A stretch of DNA of 64,000 bases from Bradyrhizobium sp. (lineage in GTDB: Bacteria > Pseudomonadota > Alphaproteobacteria > Rhizobiales > Xanthobacteraceae), in the NCBI RefSeq assembly GCF_027307225.1, contig NZ_DAHUXJ010000080.1, positions 1 through 64,000 on the forward strand, given 5' to 3'. A program made the translations under genes and the position numbers. Positions within the stretch are counted from its first letter, which is position 1. Every line of letters begins with the position of its first letter. This document shows positions 33,255-43,756 of the stretch, in pieces. The notes under the pieces are model-generated. The model did not search any database and had not been told where the DNA came from. It saw only the letters and a program-made list of their open reading frames with translations.

Positions 33255-34561
33255 TTGTCCTCCGCGATGAGATGGAAGAACGTGCCCGAGACGTTGCCGC
33301 GCCGCGAGCCGGTTTCCGCGATGGTCGCGCCGGTGGCATCGCGCACCACCGCGAGCGGCGGGTCCGGCTGCGCGACAATCGTCGAGTAATGAAATTCATG
33401 GCCGCGCAGGCGCGCACCGGACGCATAGCCGGGGATGGTGCTTGCGAGCTCGGCCAGCCGGTAGCCGAGATGCATGCGCCGCCTGGCAAAACTTGTCTCG
33501 AGGCCCAGCAGGCCCGTCATCGTATGACGCACGCCTTCCGAATCGGTCAACGCGGTCCCCAGCACCATATAGCCGCCGCACTCGCCGTGAACTGGCCGCG
33601 TCTCCGCAAAGGAGACGAGCGCGCGCTGAAATCGCTGGTTCGCCGCAAGCCGTCCCGCGTGCAGTTCGGGATAGCCGCCGGGCAGCCAGCAGACGTCGGC
33701 ATTGTCATCGGGGCCTTCGTCGGCGAGCGGCGAAAACGCAAGAATTTCGGCGCCGGCCGCGCGCCAGGCTTCCAGCATGTGCGGATAAATGAAGGAGAAC
33801 GCGGCATCGCATGCCAGCGCAATGCGCTGACCGGGTGGTGAGAGACTTGCGGTCGGCGCGACAGGTTTCGGCGACCAATCACTCGCCGATTGCAGAACGG
33901 CATCGAGGTCGACATGCTGGACGACGAAGCGCGCCGCCTCGCCGATCAGGTGGTCGATACCTCTTTGCTCCTCGGCTTGCACCAGGCCGAGATGCCGCTT
34001 CGGCAACTCGATCGCGGCATGGCGGGGCAGGGCGCCGAAGACGGCAATGCCGGCATCGGCCAGAGCGCTGCGCACGAGGCTTTCGTGCCGCGGGCTCGCG
34101 ACGCGATTGAGAACGACGCCAGCAAGACGCAGGTTGCTGCGAAAATCGCGCAAGCCCGTCGCAACCGCTGCGGCGGTTTGTGCCTGCCCGGAAGGATCGA
34201 TCACGAGAAGAACCGGCCAGCCCATCATGGCGGCCAAATCGGCGGTGGCGCCGGTGCCGGATACGCCGGGCACCGCGACGCCGTCGAACAAACCCATCGA
34301 GCCTTCCGCCAGAACAAGATCAGCGTCAGCGCCACGCGCAACCAGTGCGTCGATGGTCTCGCGCGCCATCGCCCAGCTGTCGACGTTGACGGAAACGCGT
34401 CCCGTCGCCGCCGCGTGAAAGGCGGGATCGATATAATCGGGTCCGCTCTTGAAGCATTGCACGGCGAGGCCGCGATCTCGACAAGCACGCGCCAGCGCCA
34501 GCGTCAGCGTTGTCTTGCCGGCGCCGGAGGCAGGTGCGGAGATGAGGAGGCCGCGCGGCAT
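33251..34561 (-). CDS. cobB: Cobyrinate / hydrogenobyrinate a,c-diamide synthase
   Basis: A 436-residue ATP-dependent amidase with an N-terminal P-loop (ASGAGKTTLTLALA) and FKSGPDYIDP, and a C-terminal glutaminase domain with the catalytic Cys in HGECGGYMVLG. In the aerobic pathway it amidates hydrogenobyrinic acid before cobalt insertion by CobN. Its first codon overlaps the cobM stop by one base (TGATG), indicating coupling. Confidence 0.95.
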   Translation of the reverse strand: MPRGLLISAPASGAGKTTLTLALARACRDRGLAVQCFKSGPDYIDPAFHAAATGRVSVNVDSWAMARETIDALVARGADADLVLAEGSMGLFDGVAVPGVSGTGATADLAAMMGWPVLLVIDPSGQAQTAAAVATGLRDFRSNLRLAGVVLNRVASPRHESLVRSALADAGIAVFGALPRHAAIELPKRHLGLVQAEEQRGIDHLIGEAARFVVQHVDLDAVLQSASDWSPKPVAPTASLSPPGQRIALACDAAFSFIYPHMLEAWRAAGAEILAFSPLADEGPDDNADVCWLPGGYPELHAGRLAANQRFQRALVSFAETRPVHGECGGYMVLGTALTDSEGVRHTMTGLLGLETSFARRRMHLGYRLAELASTIPGYASGARLRGHEFHYSTIVAQPDPPLAVVRDATGATIAETGSRRGNVSGTFFHLIAEDK

Positions 34562-35343
34562 CAGGATTTTTCCGGAAAGCGCGGCGCGGGGCCAGTCGGG
34601 CGGTAGCGCCGGTCATAGTCGGCGGCGTAGAGCCGGCTTTCGGCGAATTCTTCCGTATCAAGCGTTCGACCGACAAAAATGATGGCGGTGCGTTCAAGTT
34701 CAGGGCCGACGGCCGCATCGAGCGTTCCGAGCGTGGCGCGGATGATGCGCTGATCCGGCCAACTCGCGCGCCAGACGATCGCGATCGGGCAGTTGGGTCC
34801 ATAATGCGGTACGAGCTCGGCGACCAGCCGATCGAGCATGTGGACCGAGAGGTGAACCGCCAGTACCGCGCCGGTCGCGGCAAACGCGGCCAGGTGCTCG
34901 CCTTCCGGCATCGCGCTTGCCCGGCCGGCCATGCGCGTCAGCACCACCGACTGCGCGAGCCCCGGCAGCGTCAGCTCCGCGCCAAGCGCTGCTGCGCCCG
35001 CAGAAAACGCCGGCACGCCAGGCGTGATGGTATAGGGAATGCCAAGCGCGCGCAGGCGGCGCATCTGTTCGCCCATCGCCGACCAGATCGAGAGATCTCC
35101 GGAATGAAGACGCGCGACGTTCTTGCCTTGCGCATGCGCGGCCGCGATTTCAGCAACGATGTCATCGAGCGACAGCGGCGCGGTGTTGACGATGCGCGCG
35201 CCTTGCGGGCAATGCGCCAGCACGCCTTCGGGCACGAGCGAGCCGGCATAGAGGCAGACCGGGCAGGCCGCGATGAGATCGCGCCCCCGCAAGGTGAGGA
35301 GGTCGGCGGCGCCGGGGCCCGCGCCGATGAAGTGCACGGTCAT
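34561..35343 (-). CDS. cobM: Precorrin-4 C11-methyltransferase
   Basis: A 260-residue SAM-dependent tetrapyrrole methylase starting [20 protein letters not shown]. It also has [14 protein letters not shown] and [12 protein letters not shown], which are typical of CobM/CbiF. ATG 35343 overlaps the cobL stop as ATGA; a longer frame to 35376 lacks support. Acts on precorrin-4 to give precorrin-5. Confidence 0.95.
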   Translation of the reverse strand: MTVHFIGAGPGAADLLTLRGRDLIAACPVCLYAGSLVPEGVLAHCPQGARIVNTAPLSLDDIVAEIAAAHAQGKNVARLHSGDLSIWSAMGEQMRRLRALGIPYTITPGVPAFSAGAAALGAELTLPGLAQSVVLTRMAGRASAMPEGEHLAAFAATGAVLAVHLSVHMLDRLVAELVPHYGPNCPIAIVWRASWPDQRIIRATLGTLDAAVGPELERTAIIFVGRTLDTEEFAESRLYAADYDRRYRPTGPAPRFPEKS

Positions 35344-36533
35344 TCGCCATCTCCCGATCGTTTGACGGTGCTCCATTGCACGACGGGCCGCGCCGGCTCA
35401 AAGGCGCGATAGCGGCCGAGCTGACCCGCATGGGCAATCTCGATCCGCATCAACTCGCCGCCGTGACGCTGGTGCAGTTCCGAGAGGAGCGCTTCGGTTT
35501 CGATGGTCACCGCATCGGCCACCAGCCGCGCGCCTTTGGCAAGAAGCGCCCAGACGCTCTCACACATCGCGGCATCAAGACCGCCGCCGATGAAAACCGC
35601 CTGCGGCGCCGGCAGGCCGGATAACGTCGCGGGTGCGGTCCCCTCGATCACGGTGATTCGATGGCTCACGCCAAAAACTTCGGCGTTCTGGCGAATATTG
35701 GCCGCGCGATCGCTTCTCGCTTCGATCGCGATGGCCGTTCCGCCATGCAGGGCCCACTCGATCGAGATCGAGCCCGAGCCGGCGCCGATGTCCCATAGCC
35801 GCTCTCCGCGTCGCGGCGCGAGCGCCGAAAGCGCAAGTGCGCGCACCGGCCGCTTGGTGATCTGGCCGTCATGGACGAACAGCGAGTCCGGAAGGCCGGC
35901 GCTCCGCGGCATGCCGTTGGAACCGCGCACTTCGAGAGCCACGGCAACAAGCACCGCACCCGGAACGCCGGTGTAGCTGTCGGCCCGATGTTGCGCGACG
36001 GACTCTCGCGGTCCGCCCAGCGCGAGCAGCGTCCAGAATGGCGAGGTACCCCAGCCGCGCACCGTCAGCCATTCGGCCAGTTTGATCGCGGCCTGACCAT
36101 CGCGCACGAGGCAAACAATCTTTTCACCGTCGGCCAGATGCGGCACGAGCCGCTCGAACGGCGCGGCGTGCAGGCCAAGACATACGGTCGATTCGAGCGG
36201 CCATCCCAACCGCGCTGCCGCCAGCGAAAAGATCGAGGGCGCCGGATAGGTGACCCATTCGCGTCGATCCAGCCGTTCGGCGAGCCGGCTGCCGACACCA
36301 TGCCAGAACGGATCGCCCGAAGCGAGCACGACGGTGGGGCGGCCGCGGCACGACAGCACGCCCTCCGCATCGAACGGCACCGGCCACGGCTTTCCACGCG
36401 CGCCGGCGAGTGCAAGATGACGCTCGCCGCCGAACACCGTTTCCGCACTAGCCAACGCCTTTCGGCTTGCTTCCGAGAGGCCGGAAAGGCCATCTTCGCC
36501 GATACCGATAATGGTCAGCCAGGGACTATCCAT
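35340..36533 (-). CDS. cobL: Precorrin-6Y C5,C15-methyltransferase (decarboxylating)
   Basis: A two-domain protein of 397 residues: N-terminal CbiE-like methylase ([16 protein letters not shown]) and C-terminal CbiT-like methylase with a class-I SAM motif ([13 protein letters not shown]). It methylates C5 and C15 and decarboxylates the acetate side chain at C12. ATG 36533 overlaps the ATG of divergent cobK by two bases. The longer start at 36569 would run into cobK. Confidence 0.95.
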   Translation of the reverse strand: MDSPWLTIIGIGEDGLSGLSEASRKALASAETVFGGERHLALAGARGKPWPVPFDAEGVLSCRGRPTVVLASGDPFWHGVGSRLAERLDRREWVTYPAPSIFSLAAARLGWPLESTVCLGLHAAPFERLVPHLADGEKIVCLVRDGQAAIKLAEWLTVRGWGTSPFWTLLALGGPRESVAQHRADSYTGVPGAVLVAVALEVRGSNGMPRSAGLPDSLFVHDGQITKRPVRALALSALAPRRGERLWDIGAGSGSISIEWALHGGTAIAIEARSDRAANIRQNAEVFGVSHRITVIEGTAPATLSGLPAPQAVFIGGGLDAAMCESVWALLAKGARLVADAVTIETEALLSELHQRHGGELMRIEIAHAGQLGRYRAFEPARPVVQWSTVKRSGDGE

Positions 36534-37278
36534 GCGCGTTCTCATCCTCGGCGGAACGAGCGAAGCCAATCGGCTGGCGGCTGAAGTCGCGGCCGCCGGG
36601 CTCGACGCAATCTATTCCTATGCCGGTCGAACGCAGGTTCCGGTCAATCAGCCGCTGCCGACCCGCATCGGCGGCTTCGGTGGCGCGGACGGACTTGCCG
36701 ATCTCATTCGGCTGGAAGAATTCACGCATGTGGTCGATGCGACCCATCCTTTCGCAACCGAGATCAGCCGCAATGCGCTTACCGCCTGCGCGGCGACGGC
36801 AACGCCGTTGGTCGCACTCGAGCGCAAGCCGTGGATCAAGACGGCTGACGATCGCTGGATCGATGTGGATGACATCGCAGCCGCCGTGGCGGCGCTGCCC
36901 AAGGCGCGCACCAATATTTTCCTCGCCATCGGCAGGCAGCATGTCGCGCCGTTCGCGGCCATGCCGCAGCATGCTTACACGCTCCGTTTCATCGATGCTG
37001 CCGGAGGGCCGTTGCCGCTGCCTGATGCCGATCTCCTCGTCTCTCGCGGGCCATTCACGCTCGGCGGGGAGCTGGAGCTGATGCGTTCGCGGCATATTGA
37101 ATGGATCGTGGCGCGCAATTCCGGCGGCGAGGGCGCGCGCGCCAAGATCGATGCCGCGCGCGAGCTGCGCCTGTCCGTCATCATGATCAAGCGGCCGCAA
37201 CTGCCCGACCGGCTGCGGGTAGAAAGCGTCGCTGACGTGTTGCAATGGCTCACTCATCCCGCGTGCCTCGGTGCATAG
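36532..37278 (+). CDS. cobK: Precorrin-6A reductase
   Basis: A 248-residue NADPH-dependent reductase of CobK/CbiJ type: starts [16 protein letters not shown], then VVDATHPFATEIS and ARNSGGEGARAKIDAA near the end. It reduces precorrin-6A to precorrin-6B. It is the only gene of this block on the plus strand; ATG 36532 shares bases with the cobL start and the final 25 bp overlap the end of convergent cobJ. An earlier ATG at 36511 would lie wholly inside cobL. Confidence 0.94.
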   Translation: MRVLILGGTSEANRLAAEVAAAGLDAIYSYAGRTQVPVNQPLPTRIGGFGGADGLADLIRLEEFTHVVDATHPFATEISRNALTACAATATPLVALERKPWIKTADDRWIDVDDIAAAVAALPKARTNIFLAIGRQHVAPFAAMPQHAYTLRFIDAAGGPLPLPDADLLVSRGPFTLGGELELMRSRHIEWIVARNSGGEGARAKIDAARELRLSVIMIKRPQLPDRLRVESVADVLQWLTHPACLGA

Positions 37279-37988
37279 ATCCAGCGGCCGACCTGGCGCG
37301 TCGCCGAATTACAGACAATCACGAGCGTTTTCATGTCGGCCATTTCCGGGCGCGCATGTCGCAGGCTCACGGTCTCAATTCTCTCATGAGCTGTGCTGAT
37401 CGCGCGCGCGAAGATCACGAGGCGATCGCTGGGGCCGGCTTCCCCCAAAATTTCTAGCGCGCGCGCAAAGCCATCGGGGCGGCTCACCGAGCGGGGATTG
37501 TAGATGGCGACGGAGAAATCGGCTTCGGCCGCAAGCCGCAGGCGCCTTTCGATCACCGCCCACGGCTTCAGATTGTCGGAAAGATTGATCGCGCAGAAAT
37601 CATGGCCGAGCGGCGCGCCGATGCGTGCCGCAGCGGCCAGCATCGCGGTGATGCCGGGCAGCACGCGAATGGAAAGGTCATGCCATTGCGGCGAAGCCTC
37701 CAGCGCCTCGAAGACTGCAGACGCCATCGCGAACACGCCGGGATCGCCGGAGGAAACCACGACTACATTCCGACCTTCCGAGGCCAGCCGCAATGCATCG
37801 GTGGCGCGCCCGATCTCCTCGCGATTGTCCGAAGGGTGTAAAATGAGGCCATCGCGGGGCGCGACGCGCGCGACATAGGGCGCATAGCCGAGAATGTCGG
37901 TGGCGGAAGCAAGCGCCGCCGACACTTCGGGCGTGATCATCGCTTCGCTGCCTGGCCCAAGGCCTGCGATGGTCAGCGTGCCCGTCAT
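37254..37988 (-). CDS. cobJ: Precorrin-3B C17-methyltransferase
   Basis: A 244-residue methylase that contracts the ring and methylates C17, using SAM. Starts LTIAGLGPGSEAMITPE, contains VSSGDPGVFAMAS and NPRSVSRPDG. The start overlaps the cobI stop as ATGA, and its last 25 bp overlap cobK on the opposite strand. It is the last gene of the riboswitch-led run beginning at 45173. Confidence 0.95.
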   Translation of the reverse strand: MTGTLTIAGLGPGSEAMITPEVSAALASATDILGYAPYVARVAPRDGLILHPSDNREEIGRATDALRLASEGRNVVVVSSGDPGVFAMASAVFEALEASPQWHDLSIRVLPGITAMLAAAARIGAPLGHDFCAINLSDNLKPWAVIERRLRLAAEADFSVAIYNPRSVSRPDGFARALEILGEAGPSDRLVIFARAISTAHERIETVSLRHARPEMADMKTLVIVCNSATRQVGRWIYAPRHAG

Positions 37989-38716
37989 TCGGCAGCCTTC
38001 ATGCGCCGCTCTCCGCCGTAGACCAGCACGATCGCGAAGTAGGGACAGTCGGTCTCACCGACATCGGCGAGACGTGCCACCCGTTCGCCGGGCATCGTGC
38101 CGCGTTCGATCAGCCATGCGTCGGCGAGACGTCCGGCTGATTGAAGCGCGCGGCGGACTTTGCTGAGGTTGCGGCCGGTCTTCATGATGACCAGCGCATC
38201 GGAGTTGCGCATGCGGCGAATGAGGTCGTCTTCGCCAAGCGTTCCCGTCAGCACCGTCACCACCTCATCGCCGAGCGCGATCGGCCGGCCAATCGAATTC
38301 CAGCAACCGGCCATGCCGGGAATGCCGGCGATCACCTCGATTTCGGCGCGTCCCTGCAAGCGCAGATGCAGATGCATGAACGAACCATAGAAGTAAGGAT
38401 CGCCCTCGCAGAGCACGATCACGTCGTTGTGGCGCCCGAGCTCGGCCAGCCGCGCGGCCCAACCGTCATAGAAGGCGTCGAGCAGGCGCGCATATTCATC
38501 GCTATCCGAAGCGACTTCCGTCGTGACCGGATATTCCATCGGATATTCGATCGCGCCTTCGGTGAGCATGCCGTCGACGATGCGCCGCGCCTGTCCGGGA
38601 TGGCCCTTCTTGCGGAAGAACGCGACATGCCGGGCGCCGCGCACCTCGCGCGCCGCGCGAACGCTCATCAGGTCGGGATCGCCGGGGCCGAGGCCGCAAC
38701 AGATGATCTTCCCCAT
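37985..38716 (-). CDS. cobI: Precorrin-2 C20-methyltransferase
   Basis: A 243-residue SAM-dependent methylase: CCGLGPGDPDLMSVRAARE at the start, then VLCEGDPYFYGSFMH and AGIPGMAGCWN. It methylates precorrin-2 at C20. The gene lies between cobH (2 bp gap) and cobJ (ATGA overlap), within a tightly packed operon. Confidence 0.95.
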   Translation of the reverse strand: MGKIICCGLGPGDPDLMSVRAAREVRGARHVAFFRKKGHPGQARRIVDGMLTEGAIEYPMEYPVTTEVASDSDEYARLLDAFYDGWAARLAELGRHNDVIVLCEGDPYFYGSFMHLHLRLQGRAEIEVIAGIPGMAGCWNSIGRPIALGDEVVTVLTGTLGEDDLIRRMRNSDALVIMKTGRNLSKVRRALQSAGRLADAWLIERGTMPGERVARLADVGETDCPYFAIVLVYGGERRMKAAE

Positions 38717-38718
38717 CG

Positions 38719-39348
38719 CTATTCGCTCCTCGACGCCAACGCGTTCACGGCGGCGACCGTAATCGCCGAGCCGCCGAGACGTCCTTCGACGGTGAGCGCC
38801 GGGGCGGGCGGGCCTGCCATCAACGCCGCTTTTGACTCGGTTGCGCCGACAAAGCCAACCGGACAGCCGATGATGGCCGCGGGCTTCGGCCAGTCTTCAT
38901 CCTTCAGGAGATTGAGCAGATGAAACAGCGCTGTTGGCGCGTTACCGATCGCGACGATGGCGCCGTCGAGATGGGGCCGCCACAGTTCGACGGCAGTAGC
39001 CGAGCGGGTGTTGCGCTTGGTTTGCGCGAGCGAAGGCACGGAAGGGTCATCCAGCGTGCAAATGACGGCGTTGCGAGTTGGCAGGCGTGAACGCGTGATG
39101 CCTTCGGAGACCATGCGCGCATCGCAAAGAATCGGTGCGCCCTGCTGCAAGGCGGCTCGCGCCGCGACGGCCATTCCCGGCGTGAAGCGGACATGGGCTT
39201 CCAGCCCGACCATGCCGGCGGCATGGATCATGCGCACCACCACCGGCTCTTCGTCGGGGGAAAAGCGCGCAAGATCGGCTTCAGCACGGATGATGGCGAA
39301 GGATTTCTGGTAGATGGTGGCGCTGTTGGTTTCATAGCTGTGCAACAT
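38719..39348 (-). CDS. cobH: Precorrin-8X methylmutase
   Basis: A 209-residue CobH/CbiC protein that moves the C11 methyl to C12 to give hydrogenobyrinic acid. The conserved segments RMIHAAGMVG with its active-site His, GAPILCDARMVSEGI and CPVGFVGATESK are present. The ATG overlaps the cobG stop by one base (TGATG). Length is normal. Confidence 0.96.
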   Translation of the reverse strand: MLHSYETNSATIYQKSFAIIRAEADLARFSPDEEPVVVRMIHAAGMVGLEAHVRFTPGMAVAARAALQQGAPILCDARMVSEGITRSRLPTRNAVICTLDDPSVPSLAQTKRNTRSATAVELWRPHLDGAIVAIGNAPTALFHLLNLLKDEDWPKPAAIIGCPVGFVGATESKAALMAGPPAPALTVEGRLGGSAITVAAVNALASRSE

Positions 39349-40511
39349 CAGTGCACCGCCGACAGCAGGTGCGGATTTGTCAGGATGTCGGCAGCGCTCA
39401 GCCCCTGGCGCGCCGGCTCGTCTCGTGTTGAACCGTCGCGGACGAGGTCAAATCCTCGGGCCGTCGCCACCAGCGTGAGCGGGGCGGCGCCTGACTGGGC
39501 ACAGCCTTTGGCGCAACCAGAGACGTGAAGCCGGGCGTCGGGGGCAAGATGCGGCGCAAGCGTAGCTGCGAGTGCACGCGTATCGGCGTGGGCTTCGGGG
39601 CAACGTGGTGCGCCGCTGCAGGCGACGACGCGCAATAGCGGATCGTCCGCGCGCGTGATGAGGCCGTCGCAAGCCGGCATCTCGTTCAAACCTTCCGCCA
39701 GCAGCATGCGCCATGGCGTCATGCGCAAGCCGCTCGCGCGCTGGGCGAGCCATTGCAACGTTGTGTGAGCGAGTTGACCAAAGGCCACGCCGAAGAGCGC
39801 GCCGTGCGGCGTGAGGCTCGGGTGTGGAATGGCCAGGTTTCGCGCCGGCAAAGCGTCGCCGCCAAGCGCCTCCGGCAGTTTCGTACCAGCGGTGATATGG
39901 GCGGCCATCCGCCCGCGGCCTTCGTTGACGCCGCCCGATGCGACGAACCATGTTGCCAGATCGAGCGCGACTTTTGCGGCCTCGCCGCATGTCACACGAC
40001 GCCCGCGTTCGGCGCTGTCGGCGCGCACGATAAGCCCGCCATTGGCATCGCGCTCGATACGCACATCGGCGGAATTGGCTGCAAGCACGCGCGCGCTCCC
40101 GCAGTCGACGGCGAAGCCGAATTTGGCAGAAAGGCGGATAGGATTGTCCGCAAGCTGGCGTTCCAGCTCCTCGGCGATGGCGATGCTCTCGTCACCGGCC
40201 GCCCAGAATGGCGTGACGAGAATATTTCGCCGCGCCTCGATGTCCGGATCGGCGTCAAGCAGGCCAAGCTGCGCGAGGCCGTCGATCAGCCGCAGGTGAT
40301 TGTCGTCGCTGACGCCCCTGATCTGGAGGTTGGCGCGGTTGGTCAGATCGATCAGCCCGTTGCCGTAACGTTCGGCCAATTCCGCGATGCCTGCCGCCTG
40401 TTCGGCGGCGATCCGCCCGCCATGTGGCCTGATGCGGACCACAAGCCCGTCGCCCGATCGCATCGGCTGCCAGGTACCCGGGCACCAGCCCTTGATGGCG
40501 AGAGCGCTCAT
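39348..40511 (-). CDS. cobG: Precorrin-3B synthase (oxygen-dependent)
   Basis: A 387-residue protein of the nitrite/sulfite-reductase-like ferredoxin-domain family. The 4Fe-4S cysteines lie in CSGAPRCPEA and SGCAKGCAQ. CobG hydroxylates precorrin-3A using O2 and is diagnostic for the aerobic pathway. It overlaps cobN by ATGA upstream and is coupled to cobH downstream. Confidence 0.93.
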   Translation of the reverse strand: MSALAIKGWCPGTWQPMRSGDGLVVRIRPHGGRIAAEQAAGIAELAERYGNGLIDLTNRANLQIRGVSDDNHLRLIDGLAQLGLLDADPDIEARRNILVTPFWAAGDESIAIAEELERQLADNPIRLSAKFGFAVDCGSARVLAANSADVRIERDANGGLIVRADSAERGRRVTCGEAAKVALDLATWFVASGGVNEGRGRMAAHITAGTKLPEALGGDALPARNLAIPHPSLTPHGALFGVAFGQLAHTTLQWLAQRASGLRMTPWRMLLAEGLNEMPACDGLITRADDPLLRVVACSGAPRCPEAHADTRALAATLAPHLAPDARLHVSGCAKGCAQSGAAPLTLVATARGFDLVRDGSTRDEPARQGLSAADILTNPHLLSAVH

Positions 40512-43500
40512 GAAGCCCCTCCAAGCGCGGCGGCGATCGAATTGCGCCGCGTCTTCCAGAGTGAAGCTTCATGCAGGCGCGCAAAGCAGGTCTCCATCGC
40601 CGACAAGGCCGCCGCGTTCTCCCGCGCGATAAAGGACCGCACGCGATCGTTGCCGAGCGTCGCATCGTAGTAGAGGTCGAACAGATGCGGCGGCACCGCA
40701 TCGGCAAGATGTGCGAACGCGGCCATATGCTCGAGCGTTGCGGCGATTTCGGCCGCGCCGCGAAAACCATGACGCATCATGCCCTCGATCCAGACCGGGC
40801 TGGTGGCGCGGGCGCGCACCACGCGCGCGATCTCCTCGGTCACCGTGCGCGCGTGCGGGTGATCGGGCCGCGTGGCGTCGAGATGATAGAGCGAGGGAGC
40901 AGCCGCGCCGAGCCGGGCCGCCGCGGCGGCTACTCCTGCTTCGTGGGCGGCATAATCGGACGCGAGCAGAAGGTCGGTTTCCGGCAAGTCCTGGCTGTGC
41001 ACGAACGCATCCGTTGCCTCGAGCCGTGCATCGATGCCCCTGCGATCAGGCCGCAACTCGCCGTCGGAAGCAAACGCCCAGGAGGAGGCCGATAGCCAGG
41101 CTTCGCCCGCGGCCGCGCGCGATTCATCCGTGAAAGAATCCAAAGTGCGCGCCAGTCCGGCACCATAGTGTCCGGGGCGCGGCGCGAATACGCGCGAGGC
41201 TTTGACGCGATAGGGATTTTCGCCGCCTTCGTCGTCGCGTGCGCCGAGCGCCGCGGTCGCCGCCTCGAACAGTTGCGCGAGATTCGAAAAGACGTCGCGA
41301 AACAGGCCCGATACGCGAAGCGTGACGTCGATGCGCGGCCGGCCTAGCTCGGCGGGCGCGACGATGTCGTAGCCGGAGACGCGTTCAGATGCGTGGTTCC
41401 AGCGCGGCGCGAGGCCTGCGAGATGCAGCGCCATCGCAAAGTCCTCGCCTGCGGTACGCATGGTCGATGAGCCCCAAAGATCGACCATCAGGCTTTTCGG
41501 CCAATCGCCATGATCCTGCAAATGGCGGCGCAACAGCTCTTCAGCGAGCTTGATTCCTTGGGCATGGGCGGAGGGCGTCGGCACGGCGCGCGGATCGACC
41601 GCGAACAGATTGCGTCCCGTCGGCAGCACGTCGCGCCGTCCGCGGTAAGGCGAGCCGGCCGGTCCCGGTGCAACGCGCTTGCCGTCGAGTGCGGCGAGGA
41701 CCGCATCGCGTTCCGTCTCGCCGCAGGCACCACGGCCGAAGACATGCAAGCCGTCGCCGAACTGGCTTTCCTTGAGATCGCAGACGAAGCGATCGATGCG
41801 CGGGACGGCTTCGGCCGGCGCAGCCGATGCTCCAAGACCGAGATCGTCTTCCAGGCCGGCGGCGCGGGCTTCATCGCGGATCGATGCGATCAGGCGCTGG
41901 CGGCGCGCGGGATCAAGCCCGTCGGCGGTCGAATATTCGTCGAGCAGTTGCTCGAGGCGGCGCAGGCGCTCGGGCATTGCAGCCCGAACCAGCGGCGGCG
42001 GCAGATGGCCGATGGTGACAGCGCCGATGCGCCGCTTGGCCTGCGCGGCCTCGCCGGGATCGTTGACGATGAAGGGATAGATGACGGGCAGATCACCGAT
42101 CAGCGCTTCCGGCCAGCAGGAGGGTGACAGCGCCACCGCCTTGCCGGGCAGCCATTCCAGCGTTCCGTGCGCGCCCATATGAATCAGCGCGTCGCACCTC
42201 TGACGGCGGAGCCAGAGGTAGAAGGCGACATAGGCATGGCACGGCGTGCGTGAGAGGTCGTGATAGTCGGTGTCGCGCGAGCTGACATCGCCGCGTTCGG
42301 GCTGGACGGCGATGACGGCGTTACCGGATTGAACCGCAGCAAAACGAAATGTCCCGCCGCGACAATTGGCGTCGTCTTCCGGCGCGCCCCAGGTCTTGGC
42401 GAGATCGTCCTGAAGCGCTTGCGTAAGCTTCGCGAGTTCGGCGCGGTAATGGTCGACGCCCCACGTCAATTCACGATGCAACAGGGCGTTGCCCAGATCG
42501 TTCGCAAGGCCGACATCGAAGCCGGCTTGCGTGAGATCGGACAGCATCGCCTCGACCGAAGCGAGGGCATCGAGCCCTACCGCATGTGCAATCTGGTGCG
42601 GACGGCCAGGATAGCTCGAAAGCACGATGGCGAGACGCTTCTCGCGTGTGGGTCTTTCCGCAAGCCTGTGCCAGGCAGCGGCTCGCGCCGCGACGGCGTC
42701 CACTCTTTCCTTGTCGGGCCGGTGCGTCAGATGCGCAAATTGCAGATCGGCATCGCGCATTCCCGGCGATTTGAAGCTGACAACGCCCGCAAACAGCCGG
42801 CCATCGACTTCGGGCAGCACGACATGCATCGCGAGGTCGCCGGGGGCGAGGCCGCGAAGCGAGTCCGCCCAATCTTCGCGGCGCGATGTCGACAACGCGA
42901 CCTGGAACACCGGACACGACGCGGCATCGAACGGCGTGGTACCGTCATCGCCGAGCGCCGAGAAGGCGGTGGCATTGACGATCACGGCCGGAGGCCGGGC
43001 GGTGAGATGCACTTTCAGCCAATCCGCGACGCCGGCCGCCTTCAGCGAGGTGGCAAAGGCGCCATAGGCGCCAAAGCCCTTTCGCCGGAGCGCTTCGATC
43101 AGTGCATCGACCGGTGCCGTATCGGCCGCGGTCAGATATGAACGATAAAACGCCACCAGCGCGCGCGGCCGCTGATCGGCGCCAGACGGCGCTGCGATGA
43201 CGCCATGGGCAGGATCGTAAAAGCCCATTTCCGGAATATCGGTTGTGCCGATGACGGGATCGGCGTTGAGGCCTGCGGCACGTGCGAGTTCGGCGATGGC
43301 GGCCTGCGCCGCGATGGCGCCGCCCTGATCGCAGAGCATCTTCAGACGCCGGAGCGTTGAAACCGGCAGCGTCGAGACCTCGTCCAGCCTCGGATCATCG
43401 CGACCATCCGCCGGCAGCACGGCGAGTGCGATGCCGCGACTTTTCGCCAGGCGATGCAGCGTCGCAAGGCCATACGCCCAGTAAGGTTCGCCGCCGATCA

Positions 43501-43756
43501 GCCGCACCAGAATGCCGCGCGCGCTCCGCAAGGTCCGTTCGACATAAGTGTCGACGGATAGCGGATGCCGCAGTTCGGTGAGATTGGCAAGTCGCAGCGG
43601 CGGTAAGCCGGCAGCGCCACGGCGCCAACCGGCAGCGAAGGTCGCAAGGTCGCTGTCGGAAAACGAAAGCATCGCGAGATCGGCCGGCTCCTGGCCGAGG
43701 TCTTTGGGCGTCGCGGTCTCTTCAAGCCCGCGGCTCTCGCGAAAGACAACGTGCAT
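40508..43756 (-). CDS. cobN: Cobaltochelatase subunit CobN
   Basis: A 1082-residue large chelatase subunit that inserts Co2+ into hydrogenobyrinic acid a,c-diamide with CobS and CobT. Family segments include YWAYGLATLHRLA, IHMGAHGTLEWLPGKA (with conserved His and Glu) and GRRDVLPTGRNLF. It is shorter than the roughly 1200-1280 residues usual in related bacteria, with the difference mostly near the N-terminus (from memory). The partner genes are not in the window. It follows cobW with a one-base TGATG-type overlap. Confidence 0.95.
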   Translation of the reverse strand: MHVVFRESRGLEETATPKDLGQEPADLAMLSFSDSDLATFAAGWRRGAAGLPPLRLANLTELRHPLSVDTYVERTLRSARGILVRLIGGEPYWAYGLATLHRLAKSRGIALAVLPADGRDDPRLDEVSTLPVSTLRRLKMLCDQGGAIAAQAAIAELARAAGLNADPVIGTTDIPEMGFYDPAHGVIAAPSGADQRPRALVAFYRSYLTAADTAPVDALIEALRRKGFGAYGAFATSLKAAGVADWLKVHLTARPPAVIVNATAFSALGDDGTTPFDAASCPVFQVALSTSRREDWADSLRGLAPGDLAMHVVLPEVDGRLFAGVVSFKSPGMRDADLQFAHLTHRPDKERVDAVAARAAAWHRLAERPTREKRLAIVLSSYPGRPHQIAHAVGLDALASVEAMLSDLTQAGFDVGLANDLGNALLHRELTWGVDHYRAELAKLTQALQDDLAKTWGAPEDDANCRGGTFRFAAVQSGNAVIAVQPERGDVSSRDTDYHDLSRTPCHAYVAFYLWLRRQRCDALIHMGAHGTLEWLPGKAVALSPSCWPEALIGDLPVIYPFIVNDPGEAAQAKRRIGAVTIGHLPPPLVRAAMPERLRRLEQLLDEYSTADGLDPARRQRLIASIRDEARAAGLEDDLGLGASAAPAEAVPRIDRFVCDLKESQFGDGLHVFGRGACGETERDAVLAALDGKRVAPGPAGSPYRGRRDVLPTGRNLFAVDPRAVPTPSAHAQGIKLAEELLRRHLQDHGDWPKSLMVDLWGSSTMRTAGEDFAMALHLAGLAPRWNHASERVSGYDIVAPAELGRPRIDVTLRVSGLFRDVFSNLAQLFEAATAALGARDDEGGENPYRVKASRVFAPRPGHYGAGLARTLDSFTDESRAAAGEAWLSASSWAFASDGELRPDRRGIDARLEATDAFVHSQDLPETDLLLASDYAAHEAGVAAAAARLGAAAPSLYHLDATRPDHPHARTVTEEIARVVRARATSPVWIEGMMRHGFRGAAEIAATLEHMAAFAHLADAVPPHLFDLYYDATLGNDRVRSFIARENAAALSAMETCFARLHEASLWKTRRNSIAAALGGAS

